A stretch of 64,000 nucleotides of DNA from Bog-793 sp963803025 (GTDB taxonomy: Bacteria > Actinomycetota > Acidimicrobiia > Acidimicrobiales > Bog-793): positions 1 to 64,000 of the forward strand of contig CAWDKZ010000011.1 in assembly GCA_963803025.1 (NCBI GenBank), written 5' to 3'. A model generated the notes under the pieces. That model was not told where the DNA came from. It worked only from the letters and a program-made list of their open reading frames with translations, and searched no databases. The position numbers and the translations under genes are program-made. Of the stretch, positions 30,614 through 38,884 are shown piece by piece. The first letter of the stretch is position 1. Each line of letters starts with the position of its first letter.

Positions 30614-33370
30614 ATGAAGGTTTCTGGCCGGCGGGCGCGTCCTACGGACGCGCCGAATGGGTACCCGGCTGCCTGGGAGGTCGACTCTCTGCTCGTCGAC
30701 GGCAGGGGCGTCCATCTTCGCCCGATCCTGCCGGATGACGCCGAGCGGCTCGAGCGGTTCCATCGTGGCTTGTCGACGGAGAGCGCCCAGGTGCGGTTGT
30801 TCGGCTCCGCGGCCAACCCCACCGCGGTCGATTTCGAGAGACTGGCTCACGCCGACTACGTCGACACGATGGCGCTCATCGCGCTCGTCGGCGATCGGCT
30901 GGTCGGGGTCGCGCGCTACTTCCGCCTCGAGCGGTCAGAAGACGCCGACGTCTCGTTCGTCGTCGCCGACGAGTTCCAGGGCCACGGCGTGGGGACGCTG
31001 CTCCTCGAGATCCTCGCCGGGTACGCGACGGAGAAGGGGATCGGCCAGTTCCTGGCCGACACGCTGCCGGAGAACTCGGAGATGCTCGACGTGTTCGAGG
31101 ACGCCGGGATGAGTGAGGCGAGCCGGCTCGTCGAAGGCGTCGTCAGGGTGCGGCTCGATCTCACGCCGACCGCGTCGTATCTTGCCCGTCGCGAGGAGCG
31201 CGAACGCGTCGCGACGGCGGCGAGCGTCGCTTCGTTCCTCCGTCCGAGCTCGATCGCGGTGATCGGTGCTGGTCGGCACCCGGGCGGTATCGGCCACGAG
31301 ATCGTCCGGTCGCTCCTCGCCGGTGATTTCGCCGGGATCGTCTATCCGGTGAACCCCCACGCCCGTTCGATCTGTGGCGTCCGCGCCTATGCCTCGGTGG
31401 GCGAGCTACCGCCGCCCGTCGACCTCGGTGTCGTGGCCGTGCCTCCGTCCGCGGTCCTCCAGGTGGTGGAGGAGTCCGCCGCCGCTGGCCTGCGTTCCCT
31501 CGTCATCATCACGTCCGGTCTCGGCGAGACGGGACGTGACGGCGCGTCGCTCGAGAACGAGCTGCTCGACGTCGCCCGGCACGCCGGGATGCGGATCGTC
31601 GGACCGAACTGCCTCGGCGTGAGCAGCACGGACCCGGACGTCCGCTGCAACGCGACCTTCTCGCCGGTCGCACCAGTGCGCGGGCGGGTCGGACTGTTCA
31701 CGCAGTCCGGAGCAGTCGGGATCGTCCTGCTCGAAGAGTCCTCCCGCGCCGGTATCGGCGTCTCGAACTTCGTCTCGGTCGGGAACAAGATCGACGTCAG
31801 CGGCAACGACCTTCTGTGCTTCTGGGAGGATGACCCCGCCACCGAAGTCATCGCCCTCTACCTTGAGTCGTTCGGTAATCCGAGGAAGTTCCTCCGGACC
31901 GCGCGCCGCGTCGCGCGCAAGCAGCCCATCGTCGCTCTGAAAGCAGGGAGGACGGTCGCCGGAGTGCGGGGCGCACGCTCGCACACGGCCGCTGCGGCGA
32001 CCCCGGCCGTGGCGTCCGATGCGCTCCTCTCGGCGGCCGGCGTCATCGCTGTCGAGGGACTCGACGAGCTGCTCGACGTCGTCGCGCTCGTCGGCGCAGC
32101 TCCCCTGCCGCGCGGGCGGCGGGTCGCCCTGGTCGGGAACTCTGGGGGGCCGCTCATCCTCGCGGCTGACGCCTGCACGAAGGCGGGGCTCGTCGTTCCC
32201 GAGTTCAGCAAGACGACCCAGCGCGCCCTGCGCGAGGTGTTGAACCCCGCCAGCGCCGTCGCCAATCCTGTGGACACGACGGCAGGGGGCGGGGAAGCCG
32301 ACCTCGTGTCGGGGCTGCGTGTCGCCCTCGGGGCGGAAGACGTCGACGCGGCGATCGCCGTCGTCACGCCGCTCATCTCGCTGTCGCGCGAACAGACGCT
32401 CGACGCCATCGACCGCGTCGCGCGCGAGAGCGACAAGCCGATCATTGCCTGCATCTTCGGCGAACCGATTCCCGCCGAGATCGACCGCCTGTCTTCGTCC
32501 CGTTTCACCGTCGTCCCATCGCCGGATCGGGCGGCGGCGGCGATGGAGCGGGCGTCGACGTACGCGGAGTGGCGGTCGCGGCCCGCCTCCCCCCCGGCCG
32601 ACCCCGCCGGCGTCGACGTCGTCGCGGCTCGTGGGATCGTCACCGAGTTCCTGAGTGATAATCCGGCCGGTGGTTGGCTCGACGCCGGCCGCATGGGCGG
32701 CGTGCTCAAGGCGTTCGGGATCGCCTGCGCCGAGATGGTGACGGCCCGCTCGCTCGAACAGGCGCTCGCGGCTGCGCGCCAAGTCGGCTACCCGGTGGCG
32801 CTGAAGGCGGAAGGCGCGACCATCCTCCACAAGACCGAGGTCGGGGGGGTCGCGCTCGGGCTGGGCTCGGAGGAGGAACTCGCCGCGGCGTATCGGACGA
32901 TGGCGGATCGTCTCGGCAGACAGCTCGAAGCTGTCGCTGTCCAGAGGATGATCGCGGCCGGCGTCGAGACGATCGTCGGGCTTTCGGTCGATCCAGACTT
33001 CGGCCCGCTGTTGATGTTCGGGCTCGGCGGGATCGTCACCGAGCTGCTCGGCGACCATGAATTCGCCGTTCCTCCGCTCTCCGAGGACGACTCCGCCCGT
33101 CTCGTCGCGGCGATCCGTGGGGCGCCGCTCCTCTACGGCTACCGGGGCTCGGAGCCCGTGGCGATCGACCAGCTGAGAGACGTCCTCAACCGGGTGAGCT
33201 GCATCGCCGAGAAGCTGCCCGAGGTCGTCGAGCTCGACTTGAACCCCGTGATCGCCACGCCAAGGGAGGCGATCGCCGTCGACTTCCGGTTGCGCGTCGC
33301 CCCGCAGCCGTCCGGCCGGGACGCCTACATGCGGATCCTGCGGCGGCGCCCCGTCCAACCCGTCGCCTGA
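30614..33370 (+). CDS. GNAT acetyltransferase fused to ADP-forming acyl-CoA synthetase (Pat-type)
   Basis: A 918-residue fusion. A GNAT domain (about residues 30-165: VHLRPILPDDAERLERFH, DEFQGHGVGTLLLE) comes first. It is followed by the acyl-CoA synthetase (NDP-forming) modules: CoA-binding domain (SSIAVIGAGRHPGGIGHEIV), succinyl-CoA synthetase-like domains with the phospho-His in RSHTAAAA, and a C-terminal ATP-grasp domain (ALKAEGATILHKTEVGGV). N-terminal GNAT order is that of Streptomyces SlPatA, the reverse of Salmonella Pat. Such enzymes acetylate lysines and control acyl-CoA synthetases. AGGAGG stands 6 nt before ATG 30614. Whether the synthetase part is catalytic is unknown. Confidence 0.92.
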   Translation: MKVSGRRARPTDAPNGYPAAWEVDSLLVDGRGVHLRPILPDDAERLERFHRGLSTESAQVRLFGSAANPTAVDFERLAHADYVDTMALIALVGDRLVGVARYFRLERSEDADVSFVVADEFQGHGVGTLLLEILAGYATEKGIGQFLADTLPENSEMLDVFEDAGMSEASRLVEGVVRVRLDLTPTASYLARREERERVATAASVASFLRPSSIAVIGAGRHPGGIGHEIVRSLLAGDFAGIVYPVNPHARSICGVRAYASVGELPPPVDLGVVAVPPSAVLQVVEESAAAGLRSLVIITSGLGETGRDGASLENELLDVARHAGMRIVGPNCLGVSSTDPDVRCNATFSPVAPVRGRVGLFTQSGAVGIVLLEESSRAGIGVSNFVSVGNKIDVSGNDLLCFWEDDPATEVIALYLESFGNPRKFLRTARRVARKQPIVALKAGRTVAGVRGARSHTAAAATPAVASDALLSAAGVIAVEGLDELLDVVALVGAAPLPRGRRVALVGNSGGPLILAADACTKAGLVVPEFSKTTQRALREVLNPASAVANPVDTTAGGGEADLVSGLRVALGAEDVDAAIAVVTPLISLSREQTLDAIDRVARESDKPIIACIFGEPIPAEIDRLSSSRFTVVPSPDRAAAAMERASTYAEWRSRPASPPADPAGVDVVAARGIVTEFLSDNPAGGWLDAGRMGGVLKAFGIACAEMVTARSLEQALAAARQVGYPVALKAEGATILHKTEVGGVALGLGSEEELAAAYRTMADRLGRQLEAVAVQRMIAAGVETIVGLSVDPDFGPLLMFGLGGIVTELLGDHEFAVPPLSEDDSARLVAAIRGAPLLYGYRGSEPVAIDQLRDVLNRVSCIAEKLPEVVELDLNPVIATPREAIAVDFRLRVAPQPSGRDAYMRILRRRPVQPVA

Positions 33371-33482
33371 CCGCGCCCGTCACATGGCGGAGGACCGCTC
33401 GCCGGACGGTGCGGGTCAGGACGTCGGACAGGAGAGTTCCTGACCGCGCTCCTGCGCCCGCCGATCCTTCTAACCTCGAGAC

Positions 33483-34145
33483 GTGCAGCTCTTCTCGTCG
33501 CACAAGCAGGAGATGGTTGCTCCCGGCAGCGCCCTTCCGGGTCGCAGCACGCCGATTCTCCGGCCAGGGCTGCACGTCGTCCTGCACACGCCGATCGGAG
33601 GTCCGTTCCCGGAGGGGACGGAGCGGGCTGTGTTCGGGCTCGGCTGCTTCTGGGGAGCCGAACGGATCTTCTGGCAGTCCGAAGGGGTGTTCACGACGGC
33701 GGTCGGCTACGCGGGCGGGTTCACGCCGAACCCGACCTACGAGGAGGTCTGCTCGGGCAGGACCGGCCATGCCGAGGTCGTCCTCGTCGTGTTCGACCCG
33801 GCTCGCACGACCTACGCGGTGCTGCTGCAGCGCTTCTTTGAGGGCCACGACCCGACCCAACGCATGCGCCAGGGGAACGACGTGGGTACCCAGTACCGCT
33901 CGGCGATCTACACCTTCACGGTCGCCCAGCACGACGCCGCGGTCGCGACACGTGACCGTTACGCCGAGGCGCTCGCCGGGGCCGGGCTCGGCTCCCCGAC
34001 GACGGAGATCGCCCCGGCGGGGCCCTTCTACTACGCCGAGGAGCACCACCAGCAGTACCTCGCGAAGAACCCGGGGGGTTACTGCGGCCTGGGAGGCACC
34101 GGCATCATGTGCCCGGTCGGTGTCCTCGGCGGCGGGCAATCCTGA
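33483..34145 (+). CDS. msrA: Peptide methionine sulfoxide reductase A
   Basis: A 220-residue cytoplasmic repair enzyme that reduces methionine-S-sulfoxide. The catalytic motif GLGCFWGAE lies near residues 52-60. The resolving cysteine is probably in the C-terminal YCGLGGTGIMCPVG. The conserved EEHHQQYL precedes it. The N-terminal extension of about 45 residues before the catalytic motif is normal for actinobacterial MsrA. It starts at GTG 33483. Confidence 0.95.
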   Translation: MQLFSSHKQEMVAPGSALPGRSTPILRPGLHVVLHTPIGGPFPEGTERAVFGLGCFWGAERIFWQSEGVFTTAVGYAGGFTPNPTYEEVCSGRTGHAEVVLVVFDPARTTYAVLLQRFFEGHDPTQRMRQGNDVGTQYRSAIYTFTVAQHDAAVATRDRYAEALAGAGLGSPTTEIAPAGPFYYAEEHHQQYLAKNPGGYCGLGGTGIMCPVGVLGGGQS

Positions 34146-34912
34146 GGACCATGACGTCGGTTCATCCGGTGCCTGGAACGAGGCGCGACGTCTCGCGGTG
34201 TCCCCGGGCCGCGTCGCTTGCGGCACCGTGAGCCGCCTGGCGCGCGACCGATGCCTGGGGGTCGACTCGTCATACGTGTCGGATCGGACCGGACTCATTT
34301 TCATTCTCCCCCTCGTGCGAGGCCCGCGGCGCTGCTCGAGGCGGGTGTGCCGCCCGCCACGACGGCGGTGGACACGCGTCACGGCGCGAGCGACGCCCTC
34401 GTGACGCGCAGCACGTCCCGGGACGCGGACCTCTCGCCGACAAGGAGTGGGTGATCAACCGCCCGTCGCCGGGTCGTTGCGCCCGGCGCCGGCGCCGATT
34501 GACCGTGGCGCGGTCGCGAAGAGCACGAGCCCGTCCCGGCGGCGCGCGCTACGTGGCTTCGTGTCGCGCGCTCGTGGTGATGCGAAGCGCGTCCCTAGCC
34601 CCTCAATCCGGGGCGCGTCGGGTCATTGCTGATGGTCGTCGGTGCCGGCGCCCGTGCCGGTGGCGTTGCGCCTTGCGGCCGTGATCGCCAACTGGTGGAA
34701 CACCTTCGGCCTGATTTGGCACCTTGTGCGCGCCAGCACGATCCTTCACGACGGGTCCGGACGAGCCGGACGAGAACCCGCGCGTAGCAAACGGGCGGTT
34801 GTGATCGGGCCGGACACCTCGTGACGTTTCGGGCCAGGGCGGAGCCGAGGTGACCCGCCTGCGCGCCCCGGGTGCGATCTGTTCGATATCGCCGTCGTGC
34901 CACGGGTGCCGG

Positions 34913-34943
34913 CGCCCGCGTCCCCCGAGCCGGGACGCGGGCG
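34913..34943. repeat. Strong isolated hairpin (12-bp perfect stem, 7-nt loop)
   Basis: CGCCCGCGTCCC (34913-34924) and GGGACGCGGGCG (34932-34943) flank the loop CCGAGCC. There is no T run on either side, and it is far from the nearest gene end (msrA stops at 34145). It could be part of a structured RNA or a Rho-dependent end. Confidence 0.5.
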
Positions 34944-35126
34944 GCGCCGACGGGTCATCCGGGGGTCCCAAGCTGGCGCCGTCGCTGCAGAACGGTCGCG
35001 GTCCAAGTCTTGCGGTTTCGTGAACGAGTAGCGGTCTCAGGTGCACGCCCGGCGGACTCGGCGACCAAACACCCAGTTCAGCGGCGGTTGTCGACCGGAC
35101 CTCGGTGAGCTTGCTTGTCACGCGGC

Positions 35127-35144
35127 ATGTCAGTAACGTGACAT
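35127..35144. promoter_or_regulatory. Inverted repeat, operator candidate upstream of the pentose importer
   Basis: ATGTCA and TGACAT arms are separated by 6 bp (GTAACG). It lies about 570 bp upstream of the sugar-binding protein gene, in a gene-free stretch. An 18-bp dyad of this form suits a LacI- or GntR-type dimer. No regulator gene is adjacent, so the assignment is tentative. Confidence 0.35.
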
Positions 35145-35716
35145 CCCGAAGACTCCGTGAAACCAGGTGTCAATGATCTCAGAACTTCCCGTCGAGAGGG
35201 AGCGCGGCCGGTGTTCCCCGCTGCCGCGGATCGCCGAATTTGGCGTCTCCGACCTCTCCGGGATGAGCGCTCGTCGAGCTAGCGCAGAGAAGACGCCTCG
35301 GGAAGAGATGACGCGTCGCCTCCGGCCAGCGAGGGAGGGGGCGTGTCTCGCCAGGGGGTGGTCCAGCCGCCCCGCAATGAACCATGACGGACGGCGAGCC
35401 ATCGTCGCAACTTGCCGGGTTCGTTCCGCTGCGACCAGGACGCGCGTGAGCGCCGGCCTGGCGTATTGTCAACAGCCACAAGGAAGAAAAGAAAGGGGGT
35501 CGGCATAGGCGGCTTTGTCTGGCGAGCATTTCGCGTTTACGCTGGGCCGGTACGCGGGACCTTAAGGTCTCAGGCATTCCGGTCGAGCCGAGACGAGCTG
35601 CGAGAAGGTGCAAGTTGCAATGTCGACTGAAGCCTTCCGACAGCCAGTAGAAGTCAGCCAAGGAGGCTCCGGAAGTCGTAACGTGCAATCACCCATCAGC
35701 CAAAGGGGACATGAAT

Positions 35717-36826
35717 ATGGCGAAGTTTGAACCCCATGAGGTAGACCCAAAGCAATACGAGATTTCGAGGCGCCGGTTCCTGCGTAACGCAGGCGTGATG
35801 GCGGCGTCGGTTCCGTTCCTCGGCGGAATGGCCGAGATTCTGAGCGAACGGGGGGCAGCGGCCGCCACGTACCACGACGAGTCGAACCCACTGTTCGCGA
35901 AGCACCCGGCGTACAAGTTCACGTTCGTCAACCACGTGACGACGAACCCGTTCTTCACTGCCACCATCTATGGGACGCAGGACGCCGCGCGCATCCTCGG
36001 CATCCCGACGCCGCAGTGGACGGGATCGCAGGTCTCGGCGGTTTCGGACATGGTCAACGCGATCGATGTCGCCATCGCTGGCAAGGTGAACGGCATCGCC
36101 ACCACGCTCATCGACCCGACGGCGTTCAACAGCCCGGTCGACCGGGCCCTGAAGATCGGCATTCCGGTCATCGCGTACAACGCTGACGAGCCGGGGAACA
36201 ACCGGATGTGCTACGTCGGACAGAGCAACCTCACGGCAGGTGCCGCGGCCGCGGCGAAGATCGTGGCCACCCTCAAGAAGGGTGACCTCATCGGAATGGT
36301 CATCGCGACCCCAGGCACCGGGAACATCCAGCCACGGATCGACGGAGCCCTGCCGACCTTCCACAAGGCCGGGATGGTCACCGCGGTTGTTGCCGGTGGT
36401 GCGTTGGTTCCCGCCGAGATCACGGCCGTCCAGGCGTGGTGGGAAGGCCACAAGGACGTGAAGTACATGTACGCGGTCGACAACGGTGACTCAGAGGCCG
36501 TCGCCGACTGCATCACGAACAACAAGCTGTTCGGGATCACCCACGGCTCGGGATGGGACGTCAGCCTCCCGGTGCTCCAAGGCGTCAAGAGCGGCGCGCT
36601 GGACTTCTCGATCGACCAGCAGGCCTACCTGCAAGGTTTCGTACCGACTATCCAGATGTTCTTGTACAACATCTCGGCTGGTTTGATGAAGCCGTGCGAC
36701 ACCGACACCGGTCTTGGCTTCATAAACAAGGCGAACGTCGCGCCGTACCAGGCGCACGTCACGCGTTTTGAAGGAGCTGGCGCAGCGGCGACGGCGTACC
36801 CGCCGCCGAAGACGATCCTGTTCTGA
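35717..36826 (+). CDS. Sugar ABC transporter solute-binding protein (RbsB-type), Tat signal
   Basis: A 369-residue periplasmic-binding protein of the type used for monosaccharides (Peripla_BP_4). The N-terminus carries a twin-arginine signal, ISRRRFLRNAGVMAASVPFL, so it is exported folded. The mature part shows the Rossmann-like halves (NPFFTATIYGTQDAARILG, MVNAIDVAIAGKVNGIATTL, IPVIAYNADEPGNNRMCYVG). ATG 35717 is favoured over ATG 35711 because AAAGGGG lies 8 nt before it. It heads the importer operon with a permease and an ATPase. The ligand is probably xylose, arabinose or an oligomer of them, judged from the catabolic genes downstream. Confidence 0.9.
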   Translation: MAKFEPHEVDPKQYEISRRRFLRNAGVMAASVPFLGGMAEILSERGAAAATYHDESNPLFAKHPAYKFTFVNHVTTNPFFTATIYGTQDAARILGIPTPQWTGSQVSAVSDMVNAIDVAIAGKVNGIATTLIDPTAFNSPVDRALKIGIPVIAYNADEPGNNRMCYVGQSNLTAGAAAAAKIVATLKKGDLIGMVIATPGTGNIQPRIDGALPTFHKAGMVTAVVAGGALVPAEITAVQAWWEGHKDVKYMYAVDNGDSEAVADCITNNKLFGITHGSGWDVSLPVLQGVKSGALDFSIDQQAYLQGFVPTIQMFLYNISAGLMKPCDTDTGLGFINKANVAPYQAHVTRFEGAGAAATAYPPPKTILF

Positions 36827-36829
36827 TCG

Positions 36830-37858
36830 GTGCAGCCCCTGGCTCCTGAAGAGGAGGTGCGCGCCCCCGCTCCGCGTTTTGCGGAGCGGGGGCTCGTGCG
36901 CCGCGTCTCGGACGTGTTCTTCATCCGACCGGAGTCGACGATCGTCGTCGTCTGCGTCGCGCTCATTGCCTACTTCTCGTGGCGCAACGCGGCGTTCTAC
37001 TCCTACACGAACATCATCACGATGGCGCAGTACACCGCGCCGATCGCGGTCATCGGCGCGGGCGAGGTCCTGTTGCTCGACCTCGCCGAGATCGACCTGT
37101 CCGCGGGCCAGGTCTACCTGACGGCACCGTGGCTCGTCGTGCTCCTCGGACAGCACGGCGTGGCGCTCGGCTGGGGGATTGCCCTGGCGTTGCTCATCTC
37201 TTCCCTCATCGGCGCGTTCAGCGGGTCCATCGTGGTCTGGCTCAAGGTCCCGTCGTTCGTCGCGACGCTCGGCGTGAACTACGTGCTTGCGGGGTACGTC
37301 CTCGTCTTATCCAGCGACATCACCACCGACATGAGGGGCACGACGGGGGAGTTTGGTGCTGTCATGGGCATCAGCAACTGGGCCGAGGGCCTGTGGGGAT
37401 TGGGGATCGTCCTCGTCATCTGGGCGCTGCTCAAGGGGACGGTCTTCGGCCTGCACACCACGGCGACGGGCGGCAACGAGCTCGGCGCGGCCGAAGCCGG
37501 CGTGCGAACCCGGCAGGTCAAAATTTGGTGTTTCGTCATCATCGCCTTCATCTCCGCCTTGATCGGGATCATCGACTCGATCCGAATCGGCAGCCTTGAC
37601 CCTGCGGCTCCGGGATTGAACGAGATGCTGGCGGGCGTCACGGCTGCGGTCATCGGTGGAACAGCTCTCACCGGAGGCAAGGCCACGGTCGTCGGGACCT
37701 TGATCGGAGCAGTTGTGCTCGGTGTGCTCGAGGACGGATTCAACCTCATCGGCATCAGTGCGAACTGGTTCATCCTCGTGGAAGGTGCCGTGATCCTCCT
37801 CGCGATGGCGGTGAACGTCCAGCTCGGACGGGTGACGGCGAAGACGATGCGACGATGA
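36830..37858 (+). CDS. Sugar ABC transporter permease (RbsC/BPD_transp_2 family)
   Basis: A 342-residue membrane protein with about ten hydrophobic segments, starting near ESTIVVVCVALIAYFSW. The family hallmark is present (SAGQVYLTAPWLVVLLGQHG, VATLGVNYVLAGYVLVL, TAAVIGGTALTGGKATVVG). It forms the channel for the binding protein encoded just upstream. The nominal GTG 36830 has no good ribosome-binding site. GTG 36896, just after a strong hairpin, is an in-frame alternative that removes 22 polar residues. The stop overlaps the ATPase ATG by four bases. Confidence 0.88.
   Translation: MQPLAPEEEVRAPAPRFAERGLVRRVSDVFFIRPESTIVVVCVALIAYFSWRNAAFYSYTNIITMAQYTAPIAVIGAGEVLLLDLAEIDLSAGQVYLTAPWLVVLLGQHGVALGWGIALALLISSLIGAFSGSIVVWLKVPSFVATLGVNYVLAGYVLVLSSDITTDMRGTTGEFGAVMGISNWAEGLWGLGIVLVIWALLKGTVFGLHTTATGGNELGAAEAGVRTRQVKIWCFVIIAFISALIGIIDSIRIGSLDPAAPGLNEMLAGVTAAVIGGTALTGGKATVVGTLIGAVVLGVLEDGFNLIGISANWFILVEGAVILLAMAVNVQLGRVTAKTMRR
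36864..36892 (+). promoter_or_regulatory. Perfect 12-bp hairpin between binding-protein and permease genes
   Basis: CCCCCGCTCCGC (36864-36875) and GCGGAGCGGGGG (36881-36892) enclose the loop GTTTT. It lies 38 bp after the binding-protein stop, at or before the true permease start. In import operons a hairpin here often protects the 3' end of the binding-protein message or lowers read-through, giving more binding protein than permease. It would also hide the GGGGG that precedes GTG 36896. Confidence 0.65.
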
Positions 37859-38787
37859 GCGATGATGAGATGAACGAGATGAACGAGATGAACGAGATGA
37901 ACGAGACGCAGCTTGTCGATACCTCCGGTCCCGGTGACCGTCTCGAGCGAGATGTCCCGCGGCGCGGTGAAGATGCGGAGGTCGGGGACCACGAGCGCGC
38001 CATCGAGAGCCAGGACATCATCCTTCGTACAGAAGGGATCACGAAGAGCTTTGGCGCCCTCATCGTCCTCAGGGGCATTGACATCTACTTGAAGCGCGGC
38101 GAGGTGCTCGGCCTCGTGGGTGACAACGGCAGCGGCAAGAGCACGTTCGTGAAGATCCTTTGCGGTTTCCACAGGCAGGACGAGGGGAGGATCTTCGTCG
38201 AGGGGCAAGAGGTGGCCTTCCACTCGGTGAAGGACGCGCGCCGACACGGCATCGAGACCGTCTACCAGGACCTGGCACTCGTTCCCGCGCTTACCGTCTA
38301 CCAGAACCTGTTCCTCAATCGCGAGATAACCCGTTTCGGGCATCTTCGATGGCTGTCGAACAAGAAGATGCGCCAGATGGCCCGCCAGTACCTCGACGAC
38401 ATCAACGTCCAGGTCTCGAGCGTGGACGCGCTCATCGAAAGCATGTCCGGCGGCCAGCGACAAGCCGTCGCGCTGGCGAGAGCGACGCACCAGGAGTCGA
38501 AGATCCTCCTCCTCGACGAGCCGCTCGCGGCAATGGGCGCGAAGGAGTCCGCGCTCGTCATCGACCTCGTCAAGGACCTCTCGCACAATCGCGGTGTTTC
38601 GATGCTCATCATCGACCACAACTACCAGCACTTGTTCGAACTGTGCGACCGGCTGAACGTGCTGCAGGAAGGGCACATCACCCTCGACCTGCGCGTCGAG
38701 GACACGACGATGGAGGACGTGACCGCGCTCATGGTCGCGGAGTACCGGCGCCGCATCACGCTGGGCGAGGAGGAGCTGCGGGTTTGA
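37855..38787 (+). CDS. Sugar ABC transporter ATPase, single cassette, with an N-terminal MNE repeat
   Basis: A 310-residue ATP-binding subunit: Walker A VGDNGSGKST, signature MSGGQRQAVAL, Walker B ILLLDEPLAAMG, H-loop IIDHNYQHL. Only one ATPase cassette is present, unlike the tandem two-cassette RbsA. The first 60 residues are unusual: four MNE units after MSDDE, then an acidic linker before the cassette begins near ILRTEGITKSFGALIVLRG. Each MNE unit encodes a potential ATG start. It overlaps the permease gene by four bases and is the last importer gene. Confidence 0.9.
   Translation: MSDDEMNEMNEMNEMNETQLVDTSGPGDRLERDVPRRGEDAEVGDHERAIESQDIILRTEGITKSFGALIVLRGIDIYLKRGEVLGLVGDNGSGKSTFVKILCGFHRQDEGRIFVEGQEVAFHSVKDARRHGIETVYQDLALVPALTVYQNLFLNREITRFGHLRWLSNKKMRQMARQYLDDINVQVSSVDALIESMSGGQRQAVALARATHQESKILLLDEPLAAMGAKESALVIDLVKDLSHNRGVSMLIIDHNYQHLFELCDRLNVLQEGHITLDLRVEDTTMEDVTALMVAEYRRRITLGEEELRV
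37870..37905 (+). repeat. Four tandem 9-bp units ATGAACGAG at the ATPase start
   Basis: Units lie at 37870-37878, 37879-37887, 37888-37896 and 37897-37905. All are in frame and identical, each encoding Met-Asn-Glu. Copy-number change by slippage would add or remove three residues without frameshift and would change the number of in-frame ATG codons near the start. Confidence 0.85.
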
Positions 38788-38884
38788 CGCAGCCGAGACC
38801 GGGCGTTCAGGACGACGGTCGTCGCGTCACCGGTCGATACTCTTGCTAGAGGGGATCCTCTCGGACGGCTGAGGAGGCACCGAC

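Larger units (their letters stand above)
34146..35716. other. About 1.6 kb without a recognisable gene
   Basis: Between msrA and the sugar-binding protein gene. Many frames are open because the DNA is GC-rich, but none looks like a protein family or has a good start. Two structures stand out and are listed separately: a 12-bp hairpin at 34913-34943 and an inverted repeat at 35127-35144. The last 200 bp should hold the promoter of the pentose operon. An untranslated RNA or a decayed gene is possible; I cannot show either. Confidence 0.45.

Noticed and set aside
31406..33358. A 650-codon minus-strand frame opposite the GNAT/acyl-CoA synthetase gene
   Set aside because: Shadow frame without family features.
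34603..35121. A 172-codon minus-strand frame in the gene-free region
   Set aside because: Pro/Arg/Gly-rich, no ribosome-binding site, no family, contains the isolated hairpin.
36864..36892. The hairpin read as a simple transcription terminator
   Set aside because: Downstream permease and ATPase genes are needed by the binding protein and no T run follows the stem; an mRNA-processing or attenuating role fits better.
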